Positions 50,340 to 60,140 of a stretch of DNA of 64,000 nucleotides are shown here, piece by piece. A program made the translations under genes and the position numbers. Location: NCBI GenBank assembly GCA_964446585.1, contig CAYUPI010000011.1:70814-134813 (forward strand). The letters are read 5' to 3'. Numbering within the stretch: the stretch's first letter is position 1; the number at the start of each line of letters is the position of its first letter. The stretch is from CAYUPI01 sp964446585 (GTDB lineage Bacteria > Verrucomicrobiota > Verrucomicrobiia > Limisphaerales > UBA8199). The notes under the pieces are model-generated. The model had not been told where the DNA came from, did not search any database, and saw nothing but the letters and a program-made list of their open reading frames with translations.

Positions 50340-50897
50340 TCACATCGTCCGCTTCAACTCCTCGTACAACCATGCTCGCGCATAAGCCCAGGTGCGCTTG
50401 GCGGTGCGTTCTGGAATGCCCATGAGCCTGGCTGCCTCGATGTTCGGCAATCCAGCAAAGAAGCGCAGTTTGATCAATTGCGCGCCGACCGGATCATGAT
50501 CGGCCAATTTTTCCAGCGCTTCATCTACGGCCAGCAAGTGCTCGTCCTGGCTGGTAATTGCCAGATCCAACGTGGTCAGGCCGATGCGTTTCATCTCGCC
50601 TCCGTGTTTCATTCGTTGTTTCCGGCGCGCGTTCTCCACCAGGATACGGCGCATCGCCTCGGCTGCCGCCGCGAAAAAATGGCCGCGACTGTTCCAGTGT
50701 TGCTCGGAGCTGCCGATCAATCGCAGCCAGGCTTCGTGTACTAACGCTGTTGGTTGCAACGTCTGTCCCGGCCGCTCCTGGGCCATCTTATACGCCGCGA
50801 GCCTCCGCAATTCCTCATAAACGACAGGTAACAATTCATTCGCCGCAGTCGGTTCGCCGCGCTCAATGGCCGAAAGAATGCGTGTGACATCGCTCAT
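50340..50897 (-). CDS. ECF-type RNA polymerase sigma factor (TIGR02999-like)
   Basis: 185 residues. Region 2 reads LLPVVYEELRRLAAYKMAQE, then TALVHEAWLRLI and GHFFAAAAEAMRRILVENAR, which is the signature of the ECF group common in Acidobacteria, Planctomycetes and Verrucomicrobia (TIGR02999). Region 4 is a helix-turn-helix (PNIEAARLMGIPERTAKRTW). No anti-sigma gene is adjacent. Members near Ser/Thr kinases are thought to be controlled by phosphorylation. The three repeated promoter-like motifs within 8 kb are the natural candidate targets. Lies 20 bases behind the propeller gene on the same strand. Confidence 0.9.
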   Translation of the reverse strand: MSDVTRILSAIERGEPTAANELLPVVYEELRRLAAYKMAQERPGQTLQPTALVHEAWLRLIGSSEQHWNSRGHFFAAAAEAMRRILVENARRKQRMKHGGEMKRIGLTTLDLAITSQDEHLLAVDEALEKLADHDPVGAQLIKLRFFAGLPNIEAARLMGIPERTAKRTWAYARAWLYEELKRTM

Positions 50898-50917
50898 TGG
50901 AAACCTGCGATGCGGCT

Positions 50918-52819
50918 CTACCGCTTTAGACGATAGAAAGCCGCCGCGTTGGTAGCCACTAGCGTTACCGAATTGACTCCATTCGTCACCACGACCGTGT
51001 CGGTCGAGTCATGCCAGTTGCCCGCGGAGAGGTTCGTGCTGTACTGCAGCGCGAAAGTTCCATAGGTATTCGTCGTCCAGGACAGAACGACTTGGCCTTC
51101 CACCAGCGTCACGCTCACTTGTGGCCGCGGCAGCAGACCATACACATTCAGGCGGTTAGAGAACGACGCGAGGTACACTTTGCCGTTGGCCACGGTCGGG
51201 GCCACAAATTTCGCAAAACTCCCGGCCGAGTCCCTTGCGCTAAGTTGTTCGGAATTCCAAAGCTCGTTCATGACGTTCTGAGCGTCGTAGGCGCGAAGAA
51301 TGCCCGGACGCACTGCCTGATTGGCGTCGCCGACCAGGTTGTGCGAGGCCCAGACAATACCGCTGCCGGCGTTGGTGCCGTTGGCCGAGATCGCCAGGAT
51401 GCCGCCGGGCTGACCGCTCGCCGCCAGGGCCGGACTGTGGGCGTAACTGGGCAGCAGGAATTGGCTTGTGCTCCGGTCGAACTTGTACTGGCGCAGGTAA
51501 TCCGATGCAACCTGCACATAACAATACGACCCGTTGGGACCATCCCACCAAACCGGGCCGCCGTGGACCTGTTGATAAGCGGAGGCTACGAAAAAGCTCT
51601 GCACGATATTGTCGTTCGTGGTCGTCGAAGATGTCAGACCTCCCATGTCGTCCCGGTTGACAAGGTAGAGCAGCCCTTGCTTGCCTCCAGACAACGCCAG
51701 CGGGGTGCCCGGGATCAGCAACATGCCGGCCGAGCCGAGATCCACGTCGCCGTTCTCCAGATCCATCCAGTTGTAGGGTGTAAACCAGGTTGCCACCGTG
51801 AGGGTAGCGCCGCTGCGCGTGAGCTTCAGCAAGCTCTCGCCGCGGTTGATGGTGCCGGAGGTGTCCACCGTGCCGTTGCCAGTCGAAAGATACAAATTGC
51901 CGCCCGGGTCGGCCGCCGGTGCCTGGCCGCTCATCCAAATGCCGCCGTTGTAACCGTTGGGCGTGTCATTGTACACCACGACGCGTTGCAGACTTGATGC
52001 ATCGTAGCCGATGACCCATCCGTGGTAGGGAGACCAATCACAATGGGCGGCCCAACAGATATAAACGACTCCATTGACCAACGCCAGGCCAGGACGCTGA
52101 TTTTGTCTGTGAGTATCAAAAGTTATCAGACCGGCGACGTTGCCATCCCCGCTGCCGGCCACGCTCGCTGTGATGTTGGTGGGGCTGTTCGGCCGCTCCG
52201 CGCCAGTTGCGACGTCCAGAGCATGCAGACGCTGGACGTACGTAGAGCCGTTTTCCTTCGTGCGCGCCACGACGTAGAGAGTGCCCGTCGCCGGATCAAT
52301 CACTGGGGTGCCCACAATCCCGATTTTGCCGCTGAAATCCAGATAGGTGCCGCACGGCGTGGTCATGTCCGAGTTCCGCGGAACGACAACGTTCGGCCCC
52401 AAAAAACTGACCTGCCAATAGGGCGCAATGACGGAGGCATCGTCCGCATCGAACGCGTAAACCGCGTCGTTGACCGTTGCCACGATCACGATATTGTGAA
52501 CACCGTGATTAGGGATGTTGACATTCGTCATCACCAGCGGTTGCGCATAAATCTGGTCATCGACGGCCCGCGTGACGACCAAACCGAACTGGTTTGTATT
52601 GACGTTTGAAACAGTAAGCTGGGTCTCGTTCAAATTGGCACCGGTCCGGGCGAGATCGTTATGCTGCGTCAGGACCGCCACCGGAGCTGCGCCCTGAGCC
52701 AGTGCTGGCATTGGCGAACTCGTCAGAAACGCCAGAAGGACCAGGGAACGGACGATGGAGGAAAGGTTTTTCCTGGCGAGGGGCCGTAGGGGAGGAAGCT
52801 CCAAGGTTTCCATGTTCAT
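50918..52819 (-). CDS. Secreted PQQ-like beta-propeller protein
   Basis: About 633 residues from the ATG starting MNMETLELPP; the signal helix is SIVRSLVLLAFLTSSPMPAL ending at ALAQ. Repeats of about 45-60 residues with VYAFDADD, GTPVIDPATGTLYVV and LHALDVATG are PQQ/YncE-type propeller blades. The C-terminal 80 residues (from RPQVSVTLVEGQVVLSW) resemble an Ig/fibronectin-like domain found at the end of exported verrucomicrobial proteins. No PQQ-binding Cys pair or catalytic Asp was found, so a binding or sensing role is more likely than dehydrogenase activity. Probably co-transcribed with the ECF gene 20 bases downstream. Confidence 0.75.
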   Translation of the reverse strand: MNMETLELPPLRPLARKNLSSIVRSLVLLAFLTSSPMPALAQGAAPVAVLTQHNDLARTGANLNETQLTVSNVNTNQFGLVVTRAVDDQIYAQPLVMTNVNIPNHGVHNIVIVATVNDAVYAFDADDASVIAPYWQVSFLGPNVVVPRNSDMTTPCGTYLDFSGKIGIVGTPVIDPATGTLYVVARTKENGSTYVQRLHALDVATGAERPNSPTNITASVAGSGDGNVAGLITFDTHRQNQRPGLALVNGVVYICWAAHCDWSPYHGWVIGYDASSLQRVVVYNDTPNGYNGGIWMSGQAPAADPGGNLYLSTGNGTVDTSGTINRGESLLKLTRSGATLTVATWFTPYNWMDLENGDVDLGSAGMLLIPGTPLALSGGKQGLLYLVNRDDMGGLTSSTTTNDNIVQSFFVASAYQQVHGGPVWWDGPNGSYCYVQVASDYLRQYKFDRSTSQFLLPSYAHSPALAASGQPGGILAISANGTNAGSGIVWASHNLVGDANQAVRPGILRAYDAQNVMNELWNSEQLSARDSAGSFAKFVAPTVANGKVYLASFSNRLNVYGLLPRPQVSVTLVEGQVVLSWTTNTYGTFALQYSTNLSAGNWHDSTDTVVVTNGVNSVTLVATNAAAFYRLKR

Positions 52820-53022
52820 GTCACCAGTCGCCCTTGAAAATTTGTACCAACCTACGTTCTTTTCAGTCTTCGTCAATGAGTCTTTGGAATTGCGGTACCG
52901 GAAGAATGCGCTCCCTCTTTCTTGTGTTTCGCATTTTTCGTGGTTCAAATTCTTGTCCGCAAGAACTTCCCTCTTGGCTACCACCGAACCAAAACGCAAA
53001 GTGAGCGCCTGTCGGACTCAAT

Positions 53023-53418
53023 ATGCTGAAACTCGAATCCATTGATCACATTCACGTGTACACGCCCGATCGCGCTCGAGCTGAGGGGTGGTGCGGCAGC
53101 GTTCTTGGACTGGCCAGAGTTAGCGAGTTTGAACATTGGGCCACGAAAGACGGGCCGCTGTTCCTGAGCAATCCGGAGCGCTCCGTCTCGATTGCCCTCT
53201 TCGAACGCCCTGTACAGCCAACCCGTTCCGTCATCGCCTTCCGCGTCAGTGGGCCGGACTTCATGACTTGGCGCGCTCATCTCTGCCAAATGCTCGGCGG
53301 CGTGAAAGAGGTCGATCATGCAGGTTCCTGGTCGCTTTACTTCTCGGACCCCGACGGAAATCCGTTTGAAATCACATCCTACGATTACAAGTTCCTGAAG
53401 AACCAGTTGCAGCCTTGA
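53023..53418 (+). CDS. VOC (glyoxalase/bleomycin-resistance) superfamily protein
   Basis: 131 residues, cytoplasmic. IDHIHVYTPDRARAEGW begins the first beta-alpha-beta-beta-beta unit, and YFSDPDGNPFEITSYD ends the second, with the expected metal ligand His at the front and Glu at the end. VOC proteins include glyoxalase I, dioxygenases and antibiotic-binding proteins; nothing here selects one. Divergent from the propeller gene and just upstream of an MFS exporter on the same strand. Confidence 0.82.
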   Translation: MLKLESIDHIHVYTPDRARAEGWCGSVLGLARVSEFEHWATKDGPLFLSNPERSVSIALFERPVQPTRSVIAFRVSGPDFMTWRAHLCQMLGGVKEVDHAGSWSLYFSDPDGNPFEITSYDYKFLKNQLQP

Positions 53419-53533
53419 CGTCGAAACTCCTGCAGCCCTTGCGGGTGAAATCCTCGAGCTTGCCAGCCGAGATGTCAACGCGTACGAAGGTAAATCACTT
53501 TTCCGGAGCCGCCTGAACTGGTAGGAGTGCTTA

Positions 53534-54922
53534 GTGTCCGACAGCGCCAGCGCTTCGCCGCCCTCGCGTATCGGGAAACCCCTGCAAGTTTTCCGACACC
53601 GCCGGTTTCTGATCTTCTGGATCGGCGCCTGCATCTCGAACACCGGCAACTGGACGGAAAACGCCGCGCAGAGCTGGGCCGTTACGACCCAAACTGTCGG
53701 CAATCCCCATCAGGGCCTCCTCGTCGAGGTTTTGCAATTCGCCGACTTCTGTCCGGTGCTCCTGCTCGCCCTGCTCGCCGGCGTAATATCGGATCGGGTC
53801 AACCGGAAGGTTTGGTTAATCACCCTGCAGGCGACGGCTTGCGCGCTCGGCGCGGGCCTCGCCGTCGCGGCGTTCCTGGGGCGGGCCACACCGTGGGTCG
53901 TCATCGTCTTCACATTTTTGGAAGGGATCGTTTGGGCCCTCAATGGCCCTGTCTTTCTTTCGTTCGTGCCCGGTCTTGTGCCGCGCGCCGAACTGGATCG
54001 CGCCCTCGCGCTCAACTCCGTCCAGTTCAACATGGCCAGACTCTGCGGCCCAATGCTGGCGGCCGCTCTGATCGGTGCCTTCGACGTCGCCGGCGCCTTC
54101 GCGTTCAATGCCTGCACCTTCCTGCCGCTGCTGTTTGCCCTGCTGGTAGCCATTCCCGCCACTCCCGCTCCTTCGCGCCCCAACAACGCGTCTATCTACG
54201 ACGACATCCGCGAAGGTTTGAAATTCGTCTGGACGACCCCCGGCACTCGGCGCCTGACGATTATGGGAGTGGTCTTCATGTTCCTGGCCGCGCCGCTGCA
54301 GGGACTTCTGCCAGTATTCGCGCAGAGCGTGCTGAAAGGTGGCCCAACACTTTTCGGCCTGATGCTGTCAGCGATCGGCCTGGGTTCAATCCTGGGAGCG
54401 TACCTTCTCTCGTTCATTCCCTCCTACTATCCCCGTCACCACCTCATCCCGCTGGCCATGTGCGCCTTCGCCGCCATCGGATTGCTCTTCAGCCTTTCTA
54501 CGGCACCGATCCTGAGCCTCATCATATTGGTCGCCAGCGGCGCTTGCTGGTTGCTGACCCTTAATCCCAGCAACACCGCCAACCAACTCCTCGCCACGGA
54601 TGCGAACCGTGGCCGCGTCCTCTCGATTATGCTTCTGGCCCAACAAGGTGGGATGCCGCTCGGCCACTTGTCCGCGGGCTTTCTAACCCACTACATGTCT
54701 CCGGCCTGGGTGCTGCGCTTGATGCTCGGCGCACTCCTGGTGGTGACGGTCGTCTTCCTCTTCATACGTGAGCCGGCAATTGACAATTTGCCCCGCCGGA
54801 AGTCGGGCAAACGTACTCTTTGGGAAACCTTTTGGGAAGCCGTTACCGCCCACTCTCACAACCCCGCCTATCCGGCCGAGATTGCAGTTTCATCTGAAAA
54901 AGCCAAACGAGAGGGGCCGTAG
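53534..54922 (+). CDS. MFS transporter, EntS/MFS_3 type
   Basis: 462 residues from a GTG (start VSDSASASPPSRIGKPLQVF). About 12 helices. FRHRRFLIFWIGACISNTGNW and NWTENAAQSWAV near the front, then GVISDRVNRK (motif A) and the late LGHLSAGFLTHYMSP are typical of the EntS/MFS_3 exporter group, which exports siderophores or drugs. Substrate unknown. The last 45 residues are a cytoplasmic tail. Confidence 0.85.
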   Translation: MSDSASASPPSRIGKPLQVFRHRRFLIFWIGACISNTGNWTENAAQSWAVTTQTVGNPHQGLLVEVLQFADFCPVLLLALLAGVISDRVNRKVWLITLQATACALGAGLAVAAFLGRATPWVVIVFTFLEGIVWALNGPVFLSFVPGLVPRAELDRALALNSVQFNMARLCGPMLAAALIGAFDVAGAFAFNACTFLPLLFALLVAIPATPAPSRPNNASIYDDIREGLKFVWTTPGTRRLTIMGVVFMFLAAPLQGLLPVFAQSVLKGGPTLFGLMLSAIGLGSILGAYLLSFIPSYYPRHHLIPLAMCAFAAIGLLFSLSTAPILSLIILVASGACWLLTLNPSNTANQLLATDANRGRVLSIMLLAQQGGMPLGHLSAGFLTHYMSPAWVLRLMLGALLVVTVVFLFIREPAIDNLPRRKSGKRTLWETFWEAVTAHSHNPAYPAEIAVSSEKAKREGP

Positions 54923-55035
54923 AGGACACGGTCGATGCCAGGCGCCCTCGGGCCGCCGCTGATGCAGTGCCATCTCCGCTCGCGAAAAGGCTTGATTGGT
55001 GTGGCAGTTCCACCAGATGCTTTCTACACATCCTT

Positions 55036-58000
55036 ATGCAAATCCTTTCTCAGAGGTGCCTTCTTGCGGCTTTCACACTGCTTTCCTCCCTGACCCGCGA
55101 CGCTATCGCGGCCGACGCATTGCCGGACGGTTTCTACCGCTATCCCACGATAGGCGGGGGTGCCATTGTCTTCGCCGCCGAGGGCGACCTGTGGAAGGTG
55201 CCGGTGGCTGGCGGCGTCGCTTTGCGCCTGACCGCCTTCGAAGGCGAAGAAGCATTTCCGAAACTCTCGCCTGATGGCCGGATGGTGGCCTTCACCGCCC
55301 AATACGAAGGCAATGATGATGTGTATGTGATGACCGCTTCAGGCGGCGAGCCGATCCGTCTGACCTACCATCCCGCGCCGGACCAGACGCTGGGCTGGAG
55401 CCCGGACGGCAAAATCCTCTTCCGCAGCCGCCGTGACACGCCCCATAACGATTTTCGCATCTATAAAATCTCGCCCGAGGGCGGCGTGCCGGAAATGATT
55501 CCGCTCGAGCCTGCGGCCTGGATTGGCTTTGAGCCGAAGGGCACGCGCGTAGCTTTTCAAAAGCTCGGGCTCGAGTTCCACAATTGGAAGCGTTACAAGG
55601 GCGGTCAGGCGGAAAAACTCTATGTCGGGACCCTCGATGGCGCTTTCACCGAGGTCACCCATTACGACGGCAAAGATGCTTTCCCGATGTGGGCCTCCGA
55701 TGGCCGAATTTATTTCGTCACCGACCGCTGGGGCCGGCCGAACCTCGCTTCGATGAAACCCAACGGCACCGACGTCAAACGCCTGACGCAGTTCGAGGAC
55801 TACGACGTGCGCTGGCCGGCGATGGGCGACGGCAAAATTGTTTATCAGCACAAGATGGACATCTGGGTGTATGACCTCGCCTCGGGCGAAAATCATCTCG
55901 TTCCCATTCAGCTCCCCAGTGACCGCTTGCAGGTGCGCGAGCGGTTTGTCGATCCCAAGGCTCAGCTCAAGGCCTGGGCGCTGGCCAAGGACGGCGAGCG
56001 CATCGTGCTGGAGACCCGCGGCGATATTTTCGTGGCGCGCACGAAAAAGCATGGCCTGATCCGCCGCCTCACCGAGGGCAGCGCCGCGCGAACTAAATTC
56101 CCGGCCTTCTCCCCCGACGGCAAGAGAATCGCCGCCTGGACCGAGGTCAATGGCGAAGAACAACTGCTGTTGCACTCTGCCGACAATTCCGAGCCGCCGA
56201 AGCAGATTGGCAACCTGCCGCCCGGTTGGCATTTCGCTCCCGCGTGGTCGCCCGACGGAACGCGACTTGCCTGGGGCGACGAGAAATATCAAGTGCGCGT
56301 TTGCGACGTGACCAATGGCGAGACAACGGTCGTGGACCACGGCGAATTTGAAATCAATCACTACGCCTGGTCCCCAGACAGCCGGTATCTCGCCTACGAA
56401 ATGCTGCAATCGAACCTCTATTCCCAGGTGCGAATCTGGGATTCCCAGGACCGGAAGACCCATGTTGCGACAGAGCCTTACTACGATTCCTCGTTCCCAG
56501 CCTGGGATCCCAAGGGGAAATACCTTCATTTCCTTTCAGCTCGTTACATCAATCCATTCCTCGACAAGTTCGAGGCCCGTTTCATCGTCAATGATGCCAC
56601 GCTCCCATGTGTCATCGCGCTTCAGGCCGATACGCCACTGCCCTTTGCGCCTCGCGGCGACACCGACCCCGAATCGGCCAAGGACAAGAAGGAAAAGGAG
56701 GAGAAAGAAAAACAAAAGGACAAGGACAAGGATGGCGACATAGGCAAAGAGAAGGAGAAAGAGGAGAAGGTTGAGCCGATCAAGATCGATTTCGACGGCT
56801 TGGCGGAGCGCTTCGTCCAGCTCCCGGTTGCCCCCGCCAATTACGCCGAGCTCGTCGCGGTCAAAGACAAGCTGCATTGGCTCAAGGCGCCCAACCGCGG
56901 GATGATGCCCTACAGCGAAGACGATTCGGAGGAGGACCCGGGCGCCGATCTGCAAACCTACGATCTCGAGAAGGAAAAACTGTCCACTGTGACTTCCGGC
57001 GTGAAGGCCTACGCCGTTTCGCTCGATCGCAAGGTACTGGTTTATCAAACCAAGGATGGGTTCGTGCGGCTCGAAGCTGGCGCCACCGCCGCGCCGAAAG
57101 ACGACGAGGCCAAGGACGCCAAGATCGATCTCGCCGGCTGGTCGCTCTCGATTAATCCGCGCGAGGAATGGAAGCAAATGCTGCACGAAGCCTGGCGCTT
57201 GCAGCGCGATTTCTTCTATGACCCGAAAATGCACGGCGTGGATTGGGATGGGGTCTGGAAGCAATACGGCTCGCTAGCCGGCCGGATCGGCTCGCGCGGC
57301 GATCTCGCGGACTGTCTGGGCGAAATGTTCGGTGAACTCAACGTCGGCCACGCTTACCACGGCGGCGGTGACGTTCGCTCCGGCAAGAGAGTCGGCACCG
57401 GCCTGCTCGCCGCCGATTTGCGCTACGCCGCCGATACTGGCTTTTGGCAAATCCAGAAAATCTATCGGGGCGATTTCCCGATGCCGGACTGGTCTTCACC
57501 CTTGGCACGCGCCGACCTCCGCATCAAGGCCGGCCAATGGCTCGTTGCCATCGACGGCAAACCGCTGACTAAAGGCGAGGACTATCTGAAACGCCTGGCC
57601 AATCGCGCGAAACAAGAAGTTGAGCTCTCGATCAACGATCAGCCCAGCCTCGAACATGCGCGACGAGTTGTTGTTAAAACGGTCGCCGAGGACACACGTA
57701 TTCGCTATTCCGATTGGGTCCGCGAGAATCGCGAGTACGTCGATAACAAGAGCAATGGACAGATCGGCTACATTCATCTCTACGACATGAACGCGCGCGG
57801 CCTGCGTCAGTTCGCGCGCGATTATCCGCCGCAAGCCCGCAAGCGTGGTCTGATCATGGACGACCGATGGAACCACGGCGGCTTTGTCGCCCCGATGATC
57901 CTCGCACACCTCGACCGCAAAATTCTAGCCATCGGCGGCACGCGCTACGGCAATGTCGATACTGTTCCCTCCCGCGCTTTCAGCGGCCACATGGCGGCCC

Positions 58001-58377
58001 TCATCAACCGGCAAGGTGGCAGCGATTGCGAGACTTTCGCGCTCGGCTTCAAACAGTTCAAGCTAGGCCCCGTTATCGGCACGCGCACCTGGGGCGGCTG
58101 GGTCGGTATCCGCGGCGACAAACCGCTGCGCGACGGCGGCATGATCACACAGCCCGAATTTGGCGGATGGGATCCTAAAGGCGCCGCCTGGATCATCGAA
58201 GGCCATGGCGTCGATCCCGACGTCGCACTCGATCTAAACGCCGACGGGCTGCTCCACGGCAAAGATCTCCAACTAGATTACGCTATTGATTACCTGCTGA
58301 AGGAGATAAGAAAAGAGCCTCGCGACCTTGCACCCGCGCCCCCGATCCCGCCGCGTCCGCTCCAGCCGGTGCATTGA
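55036..58377 (+). CDS. Tricorn-protease-like S41 family peptidase, exported
   Basis: About 1113 residues from the ATG starting MQILSQRCLLAAFTLLSSL, giving a signal peptide that ends near AIAAD. Two propeller segments: six-bladed repeats (FPKLSPDGRMVAFTAQYEG, WSPDGKILFRS, FSPDGKRIAAWTE) and a second set up to about residue 690. A Lys/Glu-rich low-complexity linker lies near residue 555. C-terminally there are a C1 domain (EEWKQMLHEAWRLQRDFFYD), a PDZ-like segment (LRIKAGQWLVAIDGKPL) and the S41 core with NVGHAYHGG (catalytic His) and GGSDCETFA (nucleophile Ser). Tricorn degrades peptides released by larger proteases; exported bacterial forms are common in PVC genomes. Confidence 0.85.
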   Translation: MQILSQRCLLAAFTLLSSLTRDAIAADALPDGFYRYPTIGGGAIVFAAEGDLWKVPVAGGVALRLTAFEGEEAFPKLSPDGRMVAFTAQYEGNDDVYVMTASGGEPIRLTYHPAPDQTLGWSPDGKILFRSRRDTPHNDFRIYKISPEGGVPEMIPLEPAAWIGFEPKGTRVAFQKLGLEFHNWKRYKGGQAEKLYVGTLDGAFTEVTHYDGKDAFPMWASDGRIYFVTDRWGRPNLASMKPNGTDVKRLTQFEDYDVRWPAMGDGKIVYQHKMDIWVYDLASGENHLVPIQLPSDRLQVRERFVDPKAQLKAWALAKDGERIVLETRGDIFVARTKKHGLIRRLTEGSAARTKFPAFSPDGKRIAAWTEVNGEEQLLLHSADNSEPPKQIGNLPPGWHFAPAWSPDGTRLAWGDEKYQVRVCDVTNGETTVVDHGEFEINHYAWSPDSRYLAYEMLQSNLYSQVRIWDSQDRKTHVATEPYYDSSFPAWDPKGKYLHFLSARYINPFLDKFEARFIVNDATLPCVIALQADTPLPFAPRGDTDPESAKDKKEKEEKEKQKDKDKDGDIGKEKEKEEKVEPIKIDFDGLAERFVQLPVAPANYAELVAVKDKLHWLKAPNRGMMPYSEDDSEEDPGADLQTYDLEKEKLSTVTSGVKAYAVSLDRKVLVYQTKDGFVRLEAGATAAPKDDEAKDAKIDLAGWSLSINPREEWKQMLHEAWRLQRDFFYDPKMHGVDWDGVWKQYGSLAGRIGSRGDLADCLGEMFGELNVGHAYHGGGDVRSGKRVGTGLLAADLRYAADTGFWQIQKIYRGDFPMPDWSSPLARADLRIKAGQWLVAIDGKPLTKGEDYLKRLANRAKQEVELSINDQPSLEHARRVVVKTVAEDTRIRYSDWVRENREYVDNKSNGQIGYIHLYDMNARGLRQFARDYPPQARKRGLIMDDRWNHGGFVAPMILAHLDRKILAIGGTRYGNVDTVPSRAFSGHMAALINRQGGSDCETFALGFKQFKLGPVIGTRTWGGWVGIRGDKPLRDGGMITQPEFGGWDPKGAAWIIEGHGVDPDVALDLNADGLLHGKDLQLDYAIDYLLKEIRKEPRDLAPAPPIPPRPLQPVH

Positions 58378-58471
58378 CGGAGGATCCGTTGCACGCCGAA
58401 GGACTCGAGCGCTTCGCCTGAGTGAGAAGTGCTAAATGAAATAATTTCTCTCGCAAATTTCGCAGCCTTCG

Positions 58472-60076
58472 TCATCGGACAAGCCACTGCCCGACGTCCA
58501 ACGCCGCAACGGCCCTTAACTCGGACCGTAACCTTCGCGCTGCCCATGTAAAGAAGAATGCGTTTTTGGCCAGATTGAGAATAGGCCACGCGCCGAACCA
58601 GAACAGGAATACCGACGGCGGCAGGCTGCTCCAGGAACCCGTTGTTCCCAGTGAAGTTCCAAGGACAAAGAAGTAGGAAACCAGCCACGGCACGCCCACA
58701 ACTAGTCCTACTGTCCACATCATGATTGCCAATGGTTTCTGCGCTTTCAGGCCGAACCACATGCCCATCCAGCACAAGGCGATGATGTCCATCACACGCA
58801 CTACCGGTGCCATAGCCAATTGAAACGTTTGCAAGCTCGCCCCCGTCCCGGTGAGAATTTCGACAAGAACCAGAAAGCCGAGCAGCAGCCACGCGCCGCG
58901 TAATGGACCGCAGAGGGCACGCCAGTTTCCGCCGATGATGTCGCGGCCGCCAAGGGGTGTGGATAGTAGCATTTCGAGTTCACCATTCCGCCGGCTCTCG
59001 AAAAGGAACCGTCCGGCAGCCCACGCCAAGAGCCCAGCCCCAGCCAGGCTGACCAGCAAGTGCATGCTATCCAAGACTCCAATCGCGGCGGCGCTTCCTC
59101 GAGTTCCCGCGATCAACAGTCCCCAGGACATTCCGGTGCCGCTCAGTAACAGTAATACTGTCCCGAGCCATAAGAGCGCGTTTTGGATGCGCATTCGCGA
59201 AACGGCCCAACACACCGGGTCTTCTTCGAGCAATTTGGCCCGACTGGCGGCCATGGCCTCGACCTCCTCTTTAAGAAGAGGCTCCAGCACGGGCCGCCTG
59301 GGCTGGGGCACCAATTCCGTCGGCCGTAAGTTGCGCGTCAACCGAAACGCTGTCCAGCCCAGCAACAGCCAGGCCTCCAAATGGACCACCACCAGCGAAA
59401 TCCAATACAAAGACGACGCGCCAGCATACTCTTTGTCGAAAGCGAGAAAGAAGGTGCTGTAGGGACCGAAGGCGGCCAATATGGAAGCACGCGGCAGAAA
59501 CAGCACTCCGACGTTCATAGCAATGCGTGGGAGTACACAAAACAGCACCATCGTTAGGAGGGTCCAGCGCATGGCATTGGAGCGGCTCTGCACCAGCCCC
59601 GAGACCCACATTCCCACCGCGAGTGACAAAAACACCCCGTTCACCAGCGCCAGCGCCACTCGACCTAACTGTCCTCCTGAGACTCCGCCGGCCAGCACCA
59701 TGATCGCGAGGGCTGGGACAAATCCGAGCAGCGCATAGTATGTTGTCGTTCCAGCGGCGCAGAGTTTGCCTAACACGACGTCGTAGGCCTTGAGCCTGGT
59801 TAAGAGCAGCAATCCCAGTGTTCCCTCACGCCGCTCGCGGCTAATTGTATCTGCGGTGACGAACGCCGACCCGCACACGACCATAAAGGCGACCCAACTC
59901 ACGGCAACAAAAGTGATCTGGCCCAGTGAATTTGGTCCGATCGAGCCGGCGGAGAGGACGATTTCCTGCAAACCCGCCATCGCCGCCACCGCAGCCACTG
60001 CCACCCGTGTCCAATACGTAGTAGGTCGGCGCGTACGCACGCGTAACTCGCGTTCGACGATGGGCAGGAAGGACAT
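58472..60076 (-). CDS. ABC-2 type transporter permease
   Basis: 534 residues with about 12 hydrophobic helices. The N-terminal LPIVERELRVRTRRPTTYW followed by a first helix and TISRERREGTLGLLLLTRLKAYDVVLGKL are characteristic of ABC-2 permeases of the Gld/Nos type. No ATP-binding subunit gene lies on either side in this window, so it must use a partner encoded elsewhere. It sits downstream of the M56/BlaI pair on the same strand, and may be part of that regulon. Confidence 0.8.
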   Translation of the reverse strand: MSFLPIVERELRVRTRRPTTYWTRVAVAAVAAMAGLQEIVLSAGSIGPNSLGQITFVAVSWVAFMVVCGSAFVTADTISRERREGTLGLLLLTRLKAYDVVLGKLCAAGTTTYYALLGFVPALAIMVLAGGVSGGQLGRVALALVNGVFLSLAVGMWVSGLVQSRSNAMRWTLLTMVLFCVLPRIAMNVGVLFLPRASILAAFGPYSTFFLAFDKEYAGASSLYWISLVVVHLEAWLLLGWTAFRLTRNLRPTELVPQPRRPVLEPLLKEEVEAMAASRAKLLEEDPVCWAVSRMRIQNALLWLGTVLLLLSGTGMSWGLLIAGTRGSAAAIGVLDSMHLLVSLAGAGLLAWAAGRFLFESRRNGELEMLLSTPLGGRDIIGGNWRALCGPLRGAWLLLGFLVLVEILTGTGASLQTFQLAMAPVVRVMDIIALCWMGMWFGLKAQKPLAIMMWTVGLVVGVPWLVSYFFVLGTSLGTTGSWSSLPPSVFLFWFGAWPILNLAKNAFFFTWAARRLRSELRAVAALDVGQWLVR

Positions 60077-60140
60077 TTGTTGTAATCAGTAATCGGTGTT
60101 TGGTGATTGCATGACCTTCCACCGCAGAGAGAGATTCGAT

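Noticed and set aside
55339..56529. 396-codon minus-strand frame opposite the tricorn-like gene
   Set aside because: Antisense shadow of a well-conserved propeller; no motif or ribosome binding site.
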